16,961 nucleotides of DNA, taken from contig CAYPZI010000054.1 in NCBI GenBank assembly GCA_964415185.1, positions 1 to 16,961 of the forward strand. Direction: 5' to 3'. The stretch is from CAYVBJ01 sp964415185 (lineage in GTDB: Bacteria; Bacteroidota; Rhodothermia; Balneolales; Balneolaceae). The notes under the pieces were generated by a model that saw nothing but the letters and a program-made list of their open reading frames with translations, made no database searches and had not been told where the DNA came from. This document shows positions 1 to 5,564 of this stretch, piece by piece. Numbering within the stretch: position 1 is the stretch's first letter; each line of letters opens with the position of its first letter. A program made the translations under genes and the position numbers.

Positions 1-84
1 TTTTACTTTAGATCTAACAGTATTAAAATATCACACCTAATATAAACCTGATACTGCTTTCAATGGGAAAAGATATGTCTGAGA

Positions 85-117
85 AAATCTACGCCATACT
101 CAGCGTAAATCTGCGAG
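85..117. repeat. 11-nt periodic patch
   Basis: Three consecutive 11-nt units can be laid out: AAATCTACGCC, ATACTCAGCGT and AAATCTGCGAG. The first and third agree at 8 of 11 positions; the middle one is more diverged. The style (repeated 'CTGCG/CAGCG' words) resembles the patch at 16761-16801. This is weak and could be chance. Confidence 0.25.
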
Positions 118-170
118 AGTTAAACGCGATGTCGATTCTCTCTAAGTTTCGAGGATATTCAAAGTGTTTT

Positions 171-215
171 TCAGATCAGAGATCGCATATCGAATATCTG
201 ATATCGCATATCAAA
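171..215. repeat. 45-bp direct repeat, copy 1
   Basis: This 45-bp sequence, starting TCAGATCAGAGATCGCATAT and ending ATCGCATATCAAA, recurs without a mismatch at 385-429. It contains the word TCGCATATC twice. The final 13 bases are also found inverted at 298-310. Two copies 214 bp apart could flank an inserted segment or be the product of a local duplication. No coding potential is visible. Confidence 0.8.
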
Positions 216-313
216 TCATTCGTTCGTCATATAACTGCAGTAACAACCCAATCAAGCACGCAAATGATAAGCTTTGCTTTTCTCAAAACATAGCTTTTTT
301 GATATGCGATTGG

Positions 314-363
314 AGATACGTGTCTGACTCCCGGCTGATGCGAGCTCAGATACGTGTCCGACT
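314..363. repeat. Pair of 16-bp direct repeats, period 34
   Basis: AGATACGTGTCTGACT (314-329) and AGATACGTGTCCGACT (348-363) differ at one base. The core AGATACGTGTCT is nearly self-complementary (10 of 12 positions). The pair sits between the two 45-bp repeats. It could be a remnant of a REP-type intergenic repeat; no associated transposase is in view. Confidence 0.6.
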
Positions 364-384
364 TTTGGCGGATTCGAAGTTTCT

Positions 385-429
385 TCAGATCAGAGATCGC
401 ATATCGAATATCTGATATCGCATATCAAA
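385..429. repeat. 45-bp direct repeat, copy 2
   Basis: This is an exact copy of 171-215. It ends 16 bp before the -35 box proposed for the arginine leader, so the repeat-rich spacer abuts the operon promoter. Sequence similarity between the copies stops at both edges: the right flanks are TCATTCG and CAAAACA. Confidence 0.8.
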
Positions 430-445
430 CAAAACAAAATTTTTC

Positions 446-475
446 TTGCATCTCATTTCCAAATCCGCTTATATT
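446..475 (+). promoter_or_regulatory. Candidate promoter for the arg leader and operon
   Basis: TTGCAT (446-451) and TATATT (470-475) are separated by 18 bp. TATATTCA also fits the TAnnTTTG -7 box of Bacteroidota in six of eight positions. Transcription would begin near 482-483, almost on the ATG of the leader ORF at 484, so the leader message may be leaderless or nearly so. The assignment rests on motif spacing and on its position directly before the attenuator. Confidence 0.4.
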
Positions 476-483
476 CACACTCA

Positions 484-549
484 ATGAAATTCGCTACACA
501 AAATACCACAATTCTTTCACTTCGCCGTCGCCGCCCTTTGGGCGCGTGA
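484..549 (+). CDS. Arginine-rich leader peptide (21 aa)
   Basis: A 22-codon frame starts at ATG 484 (MKFATQNTTILSL...), has four consecutive arginine codons CGC CGT CGC CGC at 523-534 (residues 14-17), then PLGA and TGA at 547-549. It lies 32 nt before a Rho-independent terminator and 135 nt before argF. A run of codons for the operon's end product, followed by mutually exclusive hairpins, is the hallmark of ribosome-mediated attenuation, as in his, trp and leu leaders. The peptide itself is presumed to have no function beyond positioning the ribosome. No Shine-Dalgarno sequence precedes the ATG, as for most genes here. The frame is short, so the call depends on the combined layout of Arg run, terminator and arg genes. 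Confidence 0.75.
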   Translation: MKFATQNTTILSLRRRRPLGA

Positions 550-590
550 CATAACTGTGTAGTACAGGATTTATTCACCGCCCGTTCAAA
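532..590 (+). promoter_or_regulatory. Arg attenuator: pause hairpin and antiterminator
   Basis: Segments 1 and 2 form a small hairpin CGCCC-TTT-GGGCG (532-544) at the end of the leader ORF. Segment 2, GGGCGCGTG (540-548), can instead pair with segment 3, CACCGCCC (576-583), giving 8 bp with one bulged C. Segment 3 also supplies the 5' arm of the terminator (581-590). A ribosome stalled at the first Arg codons would cover segment 1 and free segment 2 to pair with 3, allowing read-through. A ribosome that reaches the stop codon would cover segment 2 and let the terminator form. Without translation, hairpin 1:2 also leaves the terminator free. Pairings were derived by eye; energies were not calculated. 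Confidence 0.7.
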
Positions 591-615
591 TTCATTTTTG
601 AGCGGGTTTTTTTTT
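581..615 (+). terminator. Rho-independent terminator of the arg attenuator
   Basis: Arms CCCGTTCAAA (581-590) and TTTGAGCGGG (597-606) form ten pairs including one G-U, around the loop TTCATT, followed by nine T residues (607-615). There is no gene just upstream other than the Arg-rich leader, and argF starts 68 bp further on. It is therefore placed to act as a conditional terminator in the operon leader. Confidence 0.85.
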
Positions 616-683
616 GCACTTCACTTCTGCAAAAAATTCCCATACAAGCTTAACCATACCATAACCCGAATATCATAATAAAT

Positions 684-1619
684 ATGAAACACTTTTTAAA
701 AATCAGCGATTACGAGCCCGGCGAGCTTCAGTCTATGATGGACCTGAGCACGAAGCTGCATCACAATTCTGGTGAACCGTTGAAAAGAAAAAACATACTT
801 TTCGTATTTGAAAAATCATCGCTGCGAACCAAACTTGGTACCGAAGTGGCGATTAACCATCTTGGCGGCAATGTAATCCACATTGAGGCCGATGTGATGC
901 TTACTAGCGGCAAGGCAATTCCATTCAGCTGCCGGGAGTCGATGAAAGATGCCATGATGAATGTGTCGCAGTGGTGTGATGCCATCTTCGCCCGGGTATA
1001 TGCCCATCAAACTCTTGAGCTGATGGCGGAATATGGCGAAATACCCATCATTAATGCACTTTGTAACCATCACCATCCCATGCAGGCACTGGCCGATATC
1101 TATACTATCCAGGAGCAGTTTGGAAAGGATAAAAAAGTAACGATCACTTTTATCGGCGACGCCAATAACGTTGCCTTCTCATTGATCGAAATCGCGCTGA
1201 AATTCGGTCATGAAATCCGGTTCACGGGACCCGAGAATTACTATTGGGATGAAAAACAGCTCGACTATTTTGCATCCCTTGCCATGAAGTACGGCGGACA
1301 TTTTTTCCACACACCCGATCCGGTAAAAGCCGTGAAAAAGACCGATGTAATCTACACCGACACCTTTATTTCGATGGGAGAAGAACATCTCTATGAGGAG
1401 AAGATCAAACACTTCAAGCCGTACCAGGTGAACGGAAAGATTCACGCCAAGGCCAAACCGGACACCGCATTTATGCATTGCCTGCCGGCACACCGGGGCG
1501 TCGAAGTAACCGACGAGGTAATCGACCATCCCAACTCGTGGGTCTACAAACAGGCCAAAAACCGGATGGTAGTTTCGAAGGGCGTTTTCGCCGAATTACT
1601 GAATTCATCGGATGACTGA
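684..1619 (+). CDS. argF: Ornithine carbamoyltransferase
   Basis: It transfers the carbamoyl group of carbamoyl phosphate to ornithine to give citrulline, in the cytoplasm, as a presumed trimer. The 311 residues match the usual family length. Carbamoyl-phosphate motif: S46-L47-R48-T49 in SSLRTK, where Leu replaces the commoner Thr of STRT. HHHPMQ (129-134) replaces the usual HPxQ context. GDANNV (158-163), a TDTFISMGEE block (225-234) and HCLPAHRG (265-272) mark the ornithine side. HCLPAHRG favours ornithine over the N-acetyl/N-succinylornithine enzymes, which carry HCLPVRRN. The last five residues (NSSDD) and the stop lie inside a palindromic repeat (1603-1667). It is the first structural gene after the attenuator, and argG and argH follow. 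Confidence 0.93.
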   Translation: MKHFLKISDYEPGELQSMMDLSTKLHHNSGEPLKRKNILFVFEKSSLRTKLGTEVAINHLGGNVIHIEADVMLTSGKAIPFSCRESMKDAMMNVSQWCDAIFARVYAHQTLELMAEYGEIPIINALCNHHHPMQALADIYTIQEQFGKDKKVTITFIGDANNVAFSLIEIALKFGHEIRFTGPENYYWDEKQLDYFASLAMKYGGHFFHTPDPVKAVKKTDVIYTDTFISMGEEHLYEEKIKHFKPYQVNGKIHAKAKPDTAFMHCLPAHRGVEVTDEVIDHPNSWVYKQAKNRMVVSKGVFAELLNSSDD

Positions 1620-1667
1620 TGGCTCAATATTTAAAAAGACTGAATGCGTTCAAGTCATCCGGTGAAT
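1603..1667. repeat. 65-bp palindromic element, copy at argF 3' end
   Basis: Arms ATTCATCGGATGACT (1603-1617) and AGTCATCCGGTGAAT (1653-1667) are complementary at 14 of 15 positions; the exception is a G-T pair. The same arms recur at 8721-8786 and, as the right arm plus most of the left arm, at 1853-1917. The left arm encodes the last residues and the stop codon of argF. It behaves like a dispersed palindromic repeat that has fused to the gene end. Confidence 0.8.
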
Positions 1668-1714
1668 CATCAAAGGCTAAAAACCAAACAAACGAAAACT
1701 CATCGGATGACTGA
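1619..1714 (+). CDS. Possible micro-ORF in repeat unit 1 (31 aa)
   Basis: The ATG overlaps the argF stop as TGATG, a typical arrangement for translational coupling. The peptide begins MAQYLKRLNAFKSS, continues through a hydrophilic Ser/Lys/Asn/Glu stretch and ends NENSSDD, then TGA overlaps the next ATG at 1714. The first 14 residues could form an amphipathic helix. It resembles no family I know. The frame coincides with a palindromic tandem repeat, so it may be incidental rather than a real gene; in its favour, the terminal copy (1869-1919) keeps the frame with mostly conservative changes. Confidence 0.35.
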   Translation: MAQYLKRLNAFKSSGESSKAKNQTNENSSDD

Positions 1715-1717
1715 TGG

Positions 1718-1817
1718 NNNNNNNNNNNNNNNNNNNNNNNNNNNNNNNNNNNNNNNNNNNNNNNNNNNNNNNNNNNNNNNNNNNNNNNNNNNNNNNNNNN
1801 NNNNNNNNNNNNNNNNN
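1718..1817. other. Assembly gap (100 N)
   Basis: Exactly 100 unknown bases are flanked by identical 55-bp sequence on both sides. This is the pattern left when short reads cannot resolve a tandem repeat. The size 100 is probably a placeholder, so coordinates downstream of here are relative. Confidence 0.95.
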
Positions 1818-1868
1818 TGAATCATCAAAGGCTAAAAACCAAACAAACGAAAACTCATCGGATGACTG

Positions 1869-1919
1869 ATGGCTCAGTTTATAGAAAAGCTGAACGCGTT
1901 CAAGTCATCCGATGAATAA
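1869..1919 (+). CDS. Possible terminal micro-ORF of the array (16 aa)
   Basis: The ATG again overlaps the stop of the preceding unit (TGATG at 1867-1871). The frame reads MAQFIEKLNAFKSSDE and stops with TAA at 1917-1919, 12 bp before argG. Against the first unit it has Y/F, L/I and R/K exchanges, two silent differences, and two less conservative changes (K/E, G/D). The preceding unit is visible only as its last 16 codons after the N gap (1819-1869, ending SSDD). Existence as an expressed peptide is uncertain. Confidence 0.35.
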   Translation: MAQFIEKLNAFKSSDE

Positions 1920-1931
1920 AAAAACTCAATC

Positions 1932-3209
1932 ATGATACAATCAAACACAACCTATAAAAAAGTAGCTTCTCACGAAGCCGAAAAGGGATCTTTCAGCACC
2001 TGTCTTCTGCTCTACTCGGGCGGGCTGGATACAAGCGTCATGCTGAAGTGGATTCAGCAGGAGTACAATTGCGATGTGATTGCACTAACCATCAATATCG
2101 GGCAGACGGCCGATAACCTGGATCTCATCAAAGAAAAAGCACTGATGCTTGGCGCGAAAGAAGCCATTGTGATCGATGCAAAGGAGGAATTCGCCGAACT
2201 TTGTACCGAGGCGGTAAAAGCCAATGCCGATTACCAGGGCGGGTATGCACTTGGGTGTCCGCTTGGACGGGTGATGATTTCAAAACTGGCCGTACAGATC
2301 GCATCCGAATTCGGATGCGAGGTAATAGCCCATGGCTGCACCGGAAAAGGCAATGATCAGGTGCGGTTTGAAAGCTATATCACAACCCTGAACCCGGAAC
2401 TGAAAATTATAGCACCCGTTCGGGAATGGGGCATGGGACGGGAAGAAGAAATTGCCTATGCCATTGAAAACAACATCCCGGTTGAGCAGACCAAAAAAAG
2501 CCCCTATTCGTATGACGAAAACATGTGGGCCAATACAGGTGAAGGAGGCGAGATCGAAAACCCCGCCAATATTCCGCCGCTTGAAAAGATCCTGAAATGG
2601 TGCAACACCCCTCAGAAAGCTCCCGATGAAGAGGAGACCATCCGGATTGGATTTGAAAAAGGGGAGCCGGTTTCACTGAACGGAATGCCGCTGCCGAAAA
2701 AAGAACTGATCCTTCAGCTCAATCAAACCGGCGGCAAGCACGGCGTTGGTTTTTTTCACCTGGTTGAAGACAGGGTGGTGGGGCTGAAGGTGAGGGGCAT
2801 CTATGAAAATCCGGCCGCTCATATCCTGATCCAGGCTCACAAAAACCTGGAACAGCTTGTATCAACCCGGGAAGAAAACGAACTGAAATCCCTGATGGAC
2901 CAAAAATGGGCCTATCTCTGTTATGGTGCCAAGTATTTTGAACCTGTAATGGATAACATCCGGGCTTATATCAACGAACAAAATAAAAAGGTGACCGGTG
3001 AAGTGACTGTCAGGCTTTACAAAGGCAACTGTGAGGTGGTGGCGCTGACATCCCCCTATTCGCTGTTTGATGAAAATCTGGCTACATTTAACAAGTCGGC
3101 AGAGTTCAACCAGAATGCTTCGGCCGGATTTATCGAGCTCTGGAACCTGCCGCAAAAAACGGCTTATCAACTTAAAAATGAAGTTAAAAAACAGGTTGTG
3201 AATGAGTAA
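1932..3209 (+). CDS. argG: Argininosuccinate synthase
   Basis: It condenses citrulline and aspartate, using ATP, to argininosuccinate in the cytoplasm. The 425 residues carry the N-type ATP pyrophosphatase loop SGGLDTS (29-35) and the conserved GCTGKGNDQVRFE (135-147). A DENMWANTGEGG block (195-206) and KVRGIYENPAAH in the C-terminal half complete the pattern. Several stretches differ from the enterobacterial/Bacillus form (for example GYALGCPLGRVMI for YLLGTSLARP), which I take as a lineage variant. About 28 residues precede the P-loop motif, longer than usual, so a start further in cannot be excluded, though no better one stands out. There is no Shine-Dalgarno sequence. It follows the repeat array and overlaps argH by 8 bp. 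Confidence 0.95.
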   Translation: MIQSNTTYKKVASHEAEKGSFSTCLLLYSGGLDTSVMLKWIQQEYNCDVIALTINIGQTADNLDLIKEKALMLGAKEAIVIDAKEEFAELCTEAVKANADYQGGYALGCPLGRVMISKLAVQIASEFGCEVIAHGCTGKGNDQVRFESYITTLNPELKIIAPVREWGMGREEEIAYAIENNIPVEQTKKSPYSYDENMWANTGEGGEIENPANIPPLEKILKWCNTPQKAPDEEETIRIGFEKGEPVSLNGMPLPKKELILQLNQTGGKHGVGFFHLVEDRVVGLKVRGIYENPAAHILIQAHKNLEQLVSTREENELKSLMDQKWAYLCYGAKYFEPVMDNIRAYINEQNKKVTGEVTVRLYKGNCEVVALTSPYSLFDENLATFNKSAEFNQNASAGFIELWNLPQKTAYQLKNEVKKQVVNE

Positions 3210-4506
3210 GATTTGGTCAAAGCAGGAATGGGAACCGGAGGATTCAATCGCCAAAAAGGTTGAAGCTTTTACAGTGGGTAATGACTACCTGCTCGACCAG
3301 GTTCTGGTTCCATACGATCTGAAAGCTTCCGGGATTCATGCCGGAGCACTTCAAAAAGCCGGCATCTTATCGGAAAAAGAGGCAAAAGAGATCAAAGACG
3401 AACTAAGCTATCTCCTTGAACGCTGGGAGTCGGGTGATTTTGAGATAAAGCAAAGCCATGAAGACGGCCATACCGCGATCGAGGAATGGCTTACCTGCAA
3501 GCTGGGGGAAACAGGCAAAAAAATCCATACCGGCAGGTCCAGGAATGACCAGGTTTTAACGGCTCTTCGTCTCTATGAAATAGACAACCTTGGAAAGGCC
3601 GGAAAAGATGCTGTTGAGCTGTGTATAAGCCTCTTAACATTTGCCGAAGCTTTTGAATCTGTCCCTCTTCCCGGGTTTACACACACGCGCAAGGCGATGC
3701 TTTCAAGTGCAGGCCAATGGGCAGCCGGCTTCCTGGAACTTCTGATCATACAACTGCAGCAGTCGGATCGAATTATTGGTTTGGTCAGCCGCAGCCCGCT
3801 TGGTACGGCTGCCGGTTTCGGCTCAACCATTGACATCGACCGTGAAGCCGAAGCGAGTGAACTTGGATTCGAAACTGTAATGCTATCGGCCACATCCGCA
3901 CAACTGAGCCGCGGCTGGATGGAACTGCAGCTCGTTCAGTACCTGGCAGGTTACAGTGCCATCCTGAACCGCTTTGCCTCGGATGTAATTTTTTACAGCA
4001 GCGAACCTTACGGTTTCCTGGAACTGGAGGATGTGGTTTGTACAGGTTCATCCATAATGCCCCAAAAGAAAAATCCCGATGTAGCAGAGCTTATCAGGGC
4101 AAACCATTCAAAAATGGCCGGATATGCGGCAACACTGCAATCTATAACTTCAAACCTGGGCTCCGGTTATCACCGTGACTTGCAGCTTACCAAAGAACCG
4201 GTTATACAGGCATTTCAATGCCTGGCCGATACACTTGAAGCAGCAACAATTTTGGTTCAAAATATGAGCATAAATGAAGAACGTGCAAATGAAGCCTGCA
4301 CGCCCGAACTGTTTGCCGCCGAGGAAGCCAACCGGCTGGTGGTTGAAGAGGGATATTCATTCAGGGATGCCTACCGGAAAGTGGGAAAAGAGATCGATGC
4401 CCTTTCAGACAGAGATGCAAGCGAATGGATGAAAAAGTTTACCCAGCTCGGCTCTCCCGGCAATACAGGTTTGGAGAGGTTGAAGGAGATGCTGGAAGGA
4501 ATTTGA
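3202..4506 (+). CDS. argH: Argininosuccinate lyase
   Basis: It cleaves argininosuccinate to arginine and fumarate, the last step of arginine synthesis. It belongs to the fumarase/aspartase superfamily and is a cytoplasmic tetramer in known cases. The 434 residues include HEDGHTAIE (86-94), HTGRSRNDQV (109-118), SPLGTAAGFG (198-207) and the superfamily signature loop GSSIMPQKKNPD (282-293), whose serine pair includes the catalytic base. The usual GYTHLQxAQP is replaced by GFTHTRKAMLSS (158-169), a clear divergence from well-studied enzymes but in a protein that is otherwise complete. The start ATG lies 8 bp inside the end of argG, which suggests coupled translation. Confidence 0.95.
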   Translation: MSKIWSKQEWEPEDSIAKKVEAFTVGNDYLLDQVLVPYDLKASGIHAGALQKAGILSEKEAKEIKDELSYLLERWESGDFEIKQSHEDGHTAIEEWLTCKLGETGKKIHTGRSRNDQVLTALRLYEIDNLGKAGKDAVELCISLLTFAEAFESVPLPGFTHTRKAMLSSAGQWAAGFLELLIIQLQQSDRIIGLVSRSPLGTAAGFGSTIDIDREAEASELGFETVMLSATSAQLSRGWMELQLVQYLAGYSAILNRFASDVIFYSSEPYGFLELEDVVCTGSSIMPQKKNPDVAELIRANHSKMAGYAATLQSITSNLGSGYHRDLQLTKEPVIQAFQCLADTLEAATILVQNMSINEERANEACTPELFAAEEANRLVVEEGYSFRDAYRKVGKEIDALSDRDASEWMKKFTQLGSPGNTGLERLKEMLEGI

Positions 4507-4533
4507 AAATTGTTTTTTGGCTCATAGCCACCC

Positions 4534-4659
4534 GTGGTACACACCCCTGCCTTTTTAAAATCGCCTTCGGCGTTTTAAAAGAGGCTGTCCCCTCTCGAGA
4601 GGGGACCGGTTTATTCAAAACACCGAAGGTGATTTTGAATTACCAGGGGTGTGTACAAC
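4534..4659. repeat. 126-bp near-perfect palindromic element
   Basis: The whole segment is symmetric about 4596/4597. The centre GTCCCCTCTCGAGAGGGGAC (4587-4606) is a perfect palindrome. The outer arms GTGGTACACACCCCTG (4534-4549) and CAGGGGTGTGTACAAC (4644-4659) match at 15 of 16 positions. Over the full half-length 49 of 63 positions pair. Each half also holds its own smaller hairpin (4553-4580 and 4613-4640), and those two are complementary to each other. It starts 27 bp after argH, between convergent genes. There is no T-run expected of a simple terminator and no transposase; it resembles a MITE-like or REP-like mobile palindrome. Confidence 0.85.
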
Positions 4660-4684
4660 CACAGGCACCATATCCCATTCCAAA

Positions 4685-4981
4685 TTAACCCCCGCTCTTA
4701 ATCACACCTTCCCTCACTCCGAGTTCATATAAAGACCTGTGCAGCCGGCTTTTATCAATCTCCCCCCTGTCCCCCAGCTCTTCAATCTCAGAACCGGTAA
4801 ACATCAGCAGGCATCCCAGCTCACGGAGAGTGGCATCAAAGTTTCTCGGGTCAGACAACCTGATTTTATTTGTATCTATACCCTTTGGGCTCACATTCAA
4901 ATCCACAAGAATATAAAACAGGTCATCCGGCGATTCGCCGAAATTAAATTTTTGCAGTTTTGTTTTTTCAAATGCCGGCAT
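4685..4981 (-). CDS. Small protein of unknown function (98 aa)
   Basis: I do not recognise this family. The 98-residue sequence is soluble-looking, with no signal peptide or membrane segment, and a central hydrophobic-acidic stretch (DDLFYILVDLNV, 19-30). The codon pattern and the match in strand and spacing to the HTH gene upstream (gap 50 bp) suggest a two-gene unit. GAGG lies just before the ATG (TTGAGGTATG on the minus strand), a possible weak ribosome site. The opposite strand has an open frame across the same region, but that one has composition typical of antisense translation. The role could be linked to the HTH protein, for example as a partner, but nothing shows it. Confidence 0.6.
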   Translation of the reverse strand: MPAFEKTKLQKFNFGESPDDLFYILVDLNVSPKGIDTNKIRLSDPRNFDATLRELGCLLMFTGSEIEELGDRGEIDKSRLHRSLYELGVREGVIKSGG

Positions 4982-5031
4982 ACCTCAATATCCAATTTTT
5001 CCAGTTTTAAAACACCAACCACCTTTCATCA

Positions 5032-5433
5032 TCACCGGTACCTCTCCAAAAAATCTCTCGCCTTTATCAATTCAACCGTTTCACCGCTTTTTTTGTCTAC
5101 GATTTCGACTTGAAAAAGGCTGATAATTGCTTGGTTATTGAGGCTTTCAACGGCGTCTTCAGGATCATCAAATTCATCTTTTTCACTTACAAGGTCATTT
5201 ATCCCCTGCACGATATAACGGAATTCTCTCTTTTCAGGTTGAGGTGTTTTGGGTTCGGGCTGCTCAAAATATTCCCGGATGGCTTCTTCGGTTACGAACC
5301 ATTGCACACCAAGCTTACGGCCTTTCAATTTGCCTTCCCGCAGATACGCACGAATAGTAAGCTTACTCAATCCAAGCTGCTCATGCAGGTCATCGACCGA
5401 GTAAAGTGTAAGCCCGCCTATTTTTTTTGGCAT
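5032..5433 (-). CDS. HTH DNA-binding protein, excisionase/MerR-like
   Basis: The N-terminal part (about 8-58) has the winged-helix pattern of excisionase-type proteins: YSVDDLHEQLGLSKLTIRAYLREGKLKGRKLG followed by a W-F-V-T strand (45-48) and EEAIREYFEQ. A Pro/Gln linker (59-68) leads to a C-terminal domain I do not recognise (71-133). The 133 residues have no membrane segment. Codons 3-5 span a run of eight identical bases (5421-5428), a possible slippage site. It probably regulates its own promoter or the divergent doxX-like gene, because two palindromes lie in the shared intergenic region; this is inference. No integrase or phage gene is nearby, so an excisionase role in the strict sense is unsupported. 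Confidence 0.75.
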   Translation of the reverse strand: MPKKIGGLTLYSVDDLHEQLGLSKLTIRAYLREGKLKGRKLGVQWFVTEEAIREYFEQPEPKTPQPEKREFRYIVQGINDLVSEKDEFDDPEDAVESLNNQAIISLFQVEIVDKKSGETVELIKARDFLERYR

Positions 5434-5485
5434 ATTGTTCTAAAAAAAAATAAAATTTGTTTTCATGTCACTAAATATACGCCTC

Positions 5486-5514
5486 AAACTATGTTTAATT
5501 GGCATTGATATCAA
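5486..5514 (-). promoter_or_regulatory. Candidate promoter for the HTH gene
   Basis: Read on the minus strand, TTGATA (5514-5509) and TAGTTT (5491-5486) are separated by 17 bp, and transcription would start near 5480, about 46 bp before the ATG. The -35 box falls inside the palindrome 5503-5516, which would suit repression. Confidence 0.4.
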
Positions 5515-5516
5515 TG
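5503..5516. promoter_or_regulatory. 14-bp palindrome, possible operator
   Basis: CATTGATATCAATG is a perfect 14-bp palindrome. It overlaps the proposed -35 box of the minus-strand HTH gene and lies 9 bp upstream of the -35 box of the plus-strand gene, so one bound protein could affect both. Confidence 0.4.
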
Positions 5517-5524
5517 ACTGATAT

Positions 5525-5553
5525 TTGTTTTCCGCCTCCGGCTTTATTATAAT
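5525..5553 (+). promoter_or_regulatory. Candidate promoter for the DoxX-like gene
   Basis: TTGTTT (5525-5530) and a perfect TATAAT (5548-5553) are separated by 17 bp. This is the most classical sigma-70-like promoter in the window. Transcription would begin near 5560, directly before the palindrome 5565-5578. Confidence 0.5.
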
Positions 5554-5564
5554 ACGGTATCTTC

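Larger units (their letters stand above)
1..445. other. Gene-free 5' region rich in repeats
   Basis: I see no credible gene here. The open frames across this stretch are short, lack recognisable domains and run through repeated DNA. The stretch holds an 11-nt periodic patch (85-117), two copies of a 45-bp repeat (171-215 and 385-429), an inverted fragment of that repeat (298-310), and a pair of 16-bp direct repeats (314-329 and 348-363). It looks like a repeat-populated spacer ending where the arginine operon control region begins. Confidence 0.6.
1605..1917 (+). repeat. Tandem 95-bp repeat array between argF and argG
   Basis: The unit start TCATCGGATGACTGATGG occurs at 1605 and 1700 (period 95) and again at 1855 after the N gap. 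The 55 bases left of the gap (1663-1717) are identical to the 55 bases right of it (1818-1872), so the gap falls within a tandem array. If one unit bridges the gap, the missing piece would be about 40 bp; otherwise 40 plus multiples of 95. Each unit carries the two palindromic arms and a spacer (AAAGGCTAAAAACC...). A full unit in one frame is 31 codons plus a stop, minus one overlapping base, which equals the period exactly. The last unit diverges and ends in TAA at 1917-1919. Confidence 0.85.

Noticed and set aside
171..429. Possible CRISPR
   Set aside because: Only two copies of the 45-bp repeat with a 169-bp interval that itself contains other repeats; no regular spacer pattern and no cas genes.
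63..554. Overlapping short plus-strand frames in the 5' region (63-293, 164-415, 354-554)
   Set aside because: They run through exact repeats, so the same peptide text recurs in different frames, and none has a recognisable domain. Only the shorter frame 484-549 has contextual support.
684..1619. argF as N-acetyl- or N-succinylornithine carbamoyltransferase, as in some Bacteroidota
   Set aside because: The ornithine-side motif reads HCLPAHRG, as in true ornithine carbamoyltransferases, not HCLPVRRN.
4739..5508. Plus-strand frames 4739-5113 and 5110-5508
   Set aside because: They are antisense to the HTH gene and the 98-aa gene, with Phe/Ile/Ser-rich composition typical of shadow frames. The minus-strand products have a recognisable HTH domain and more natural composition.
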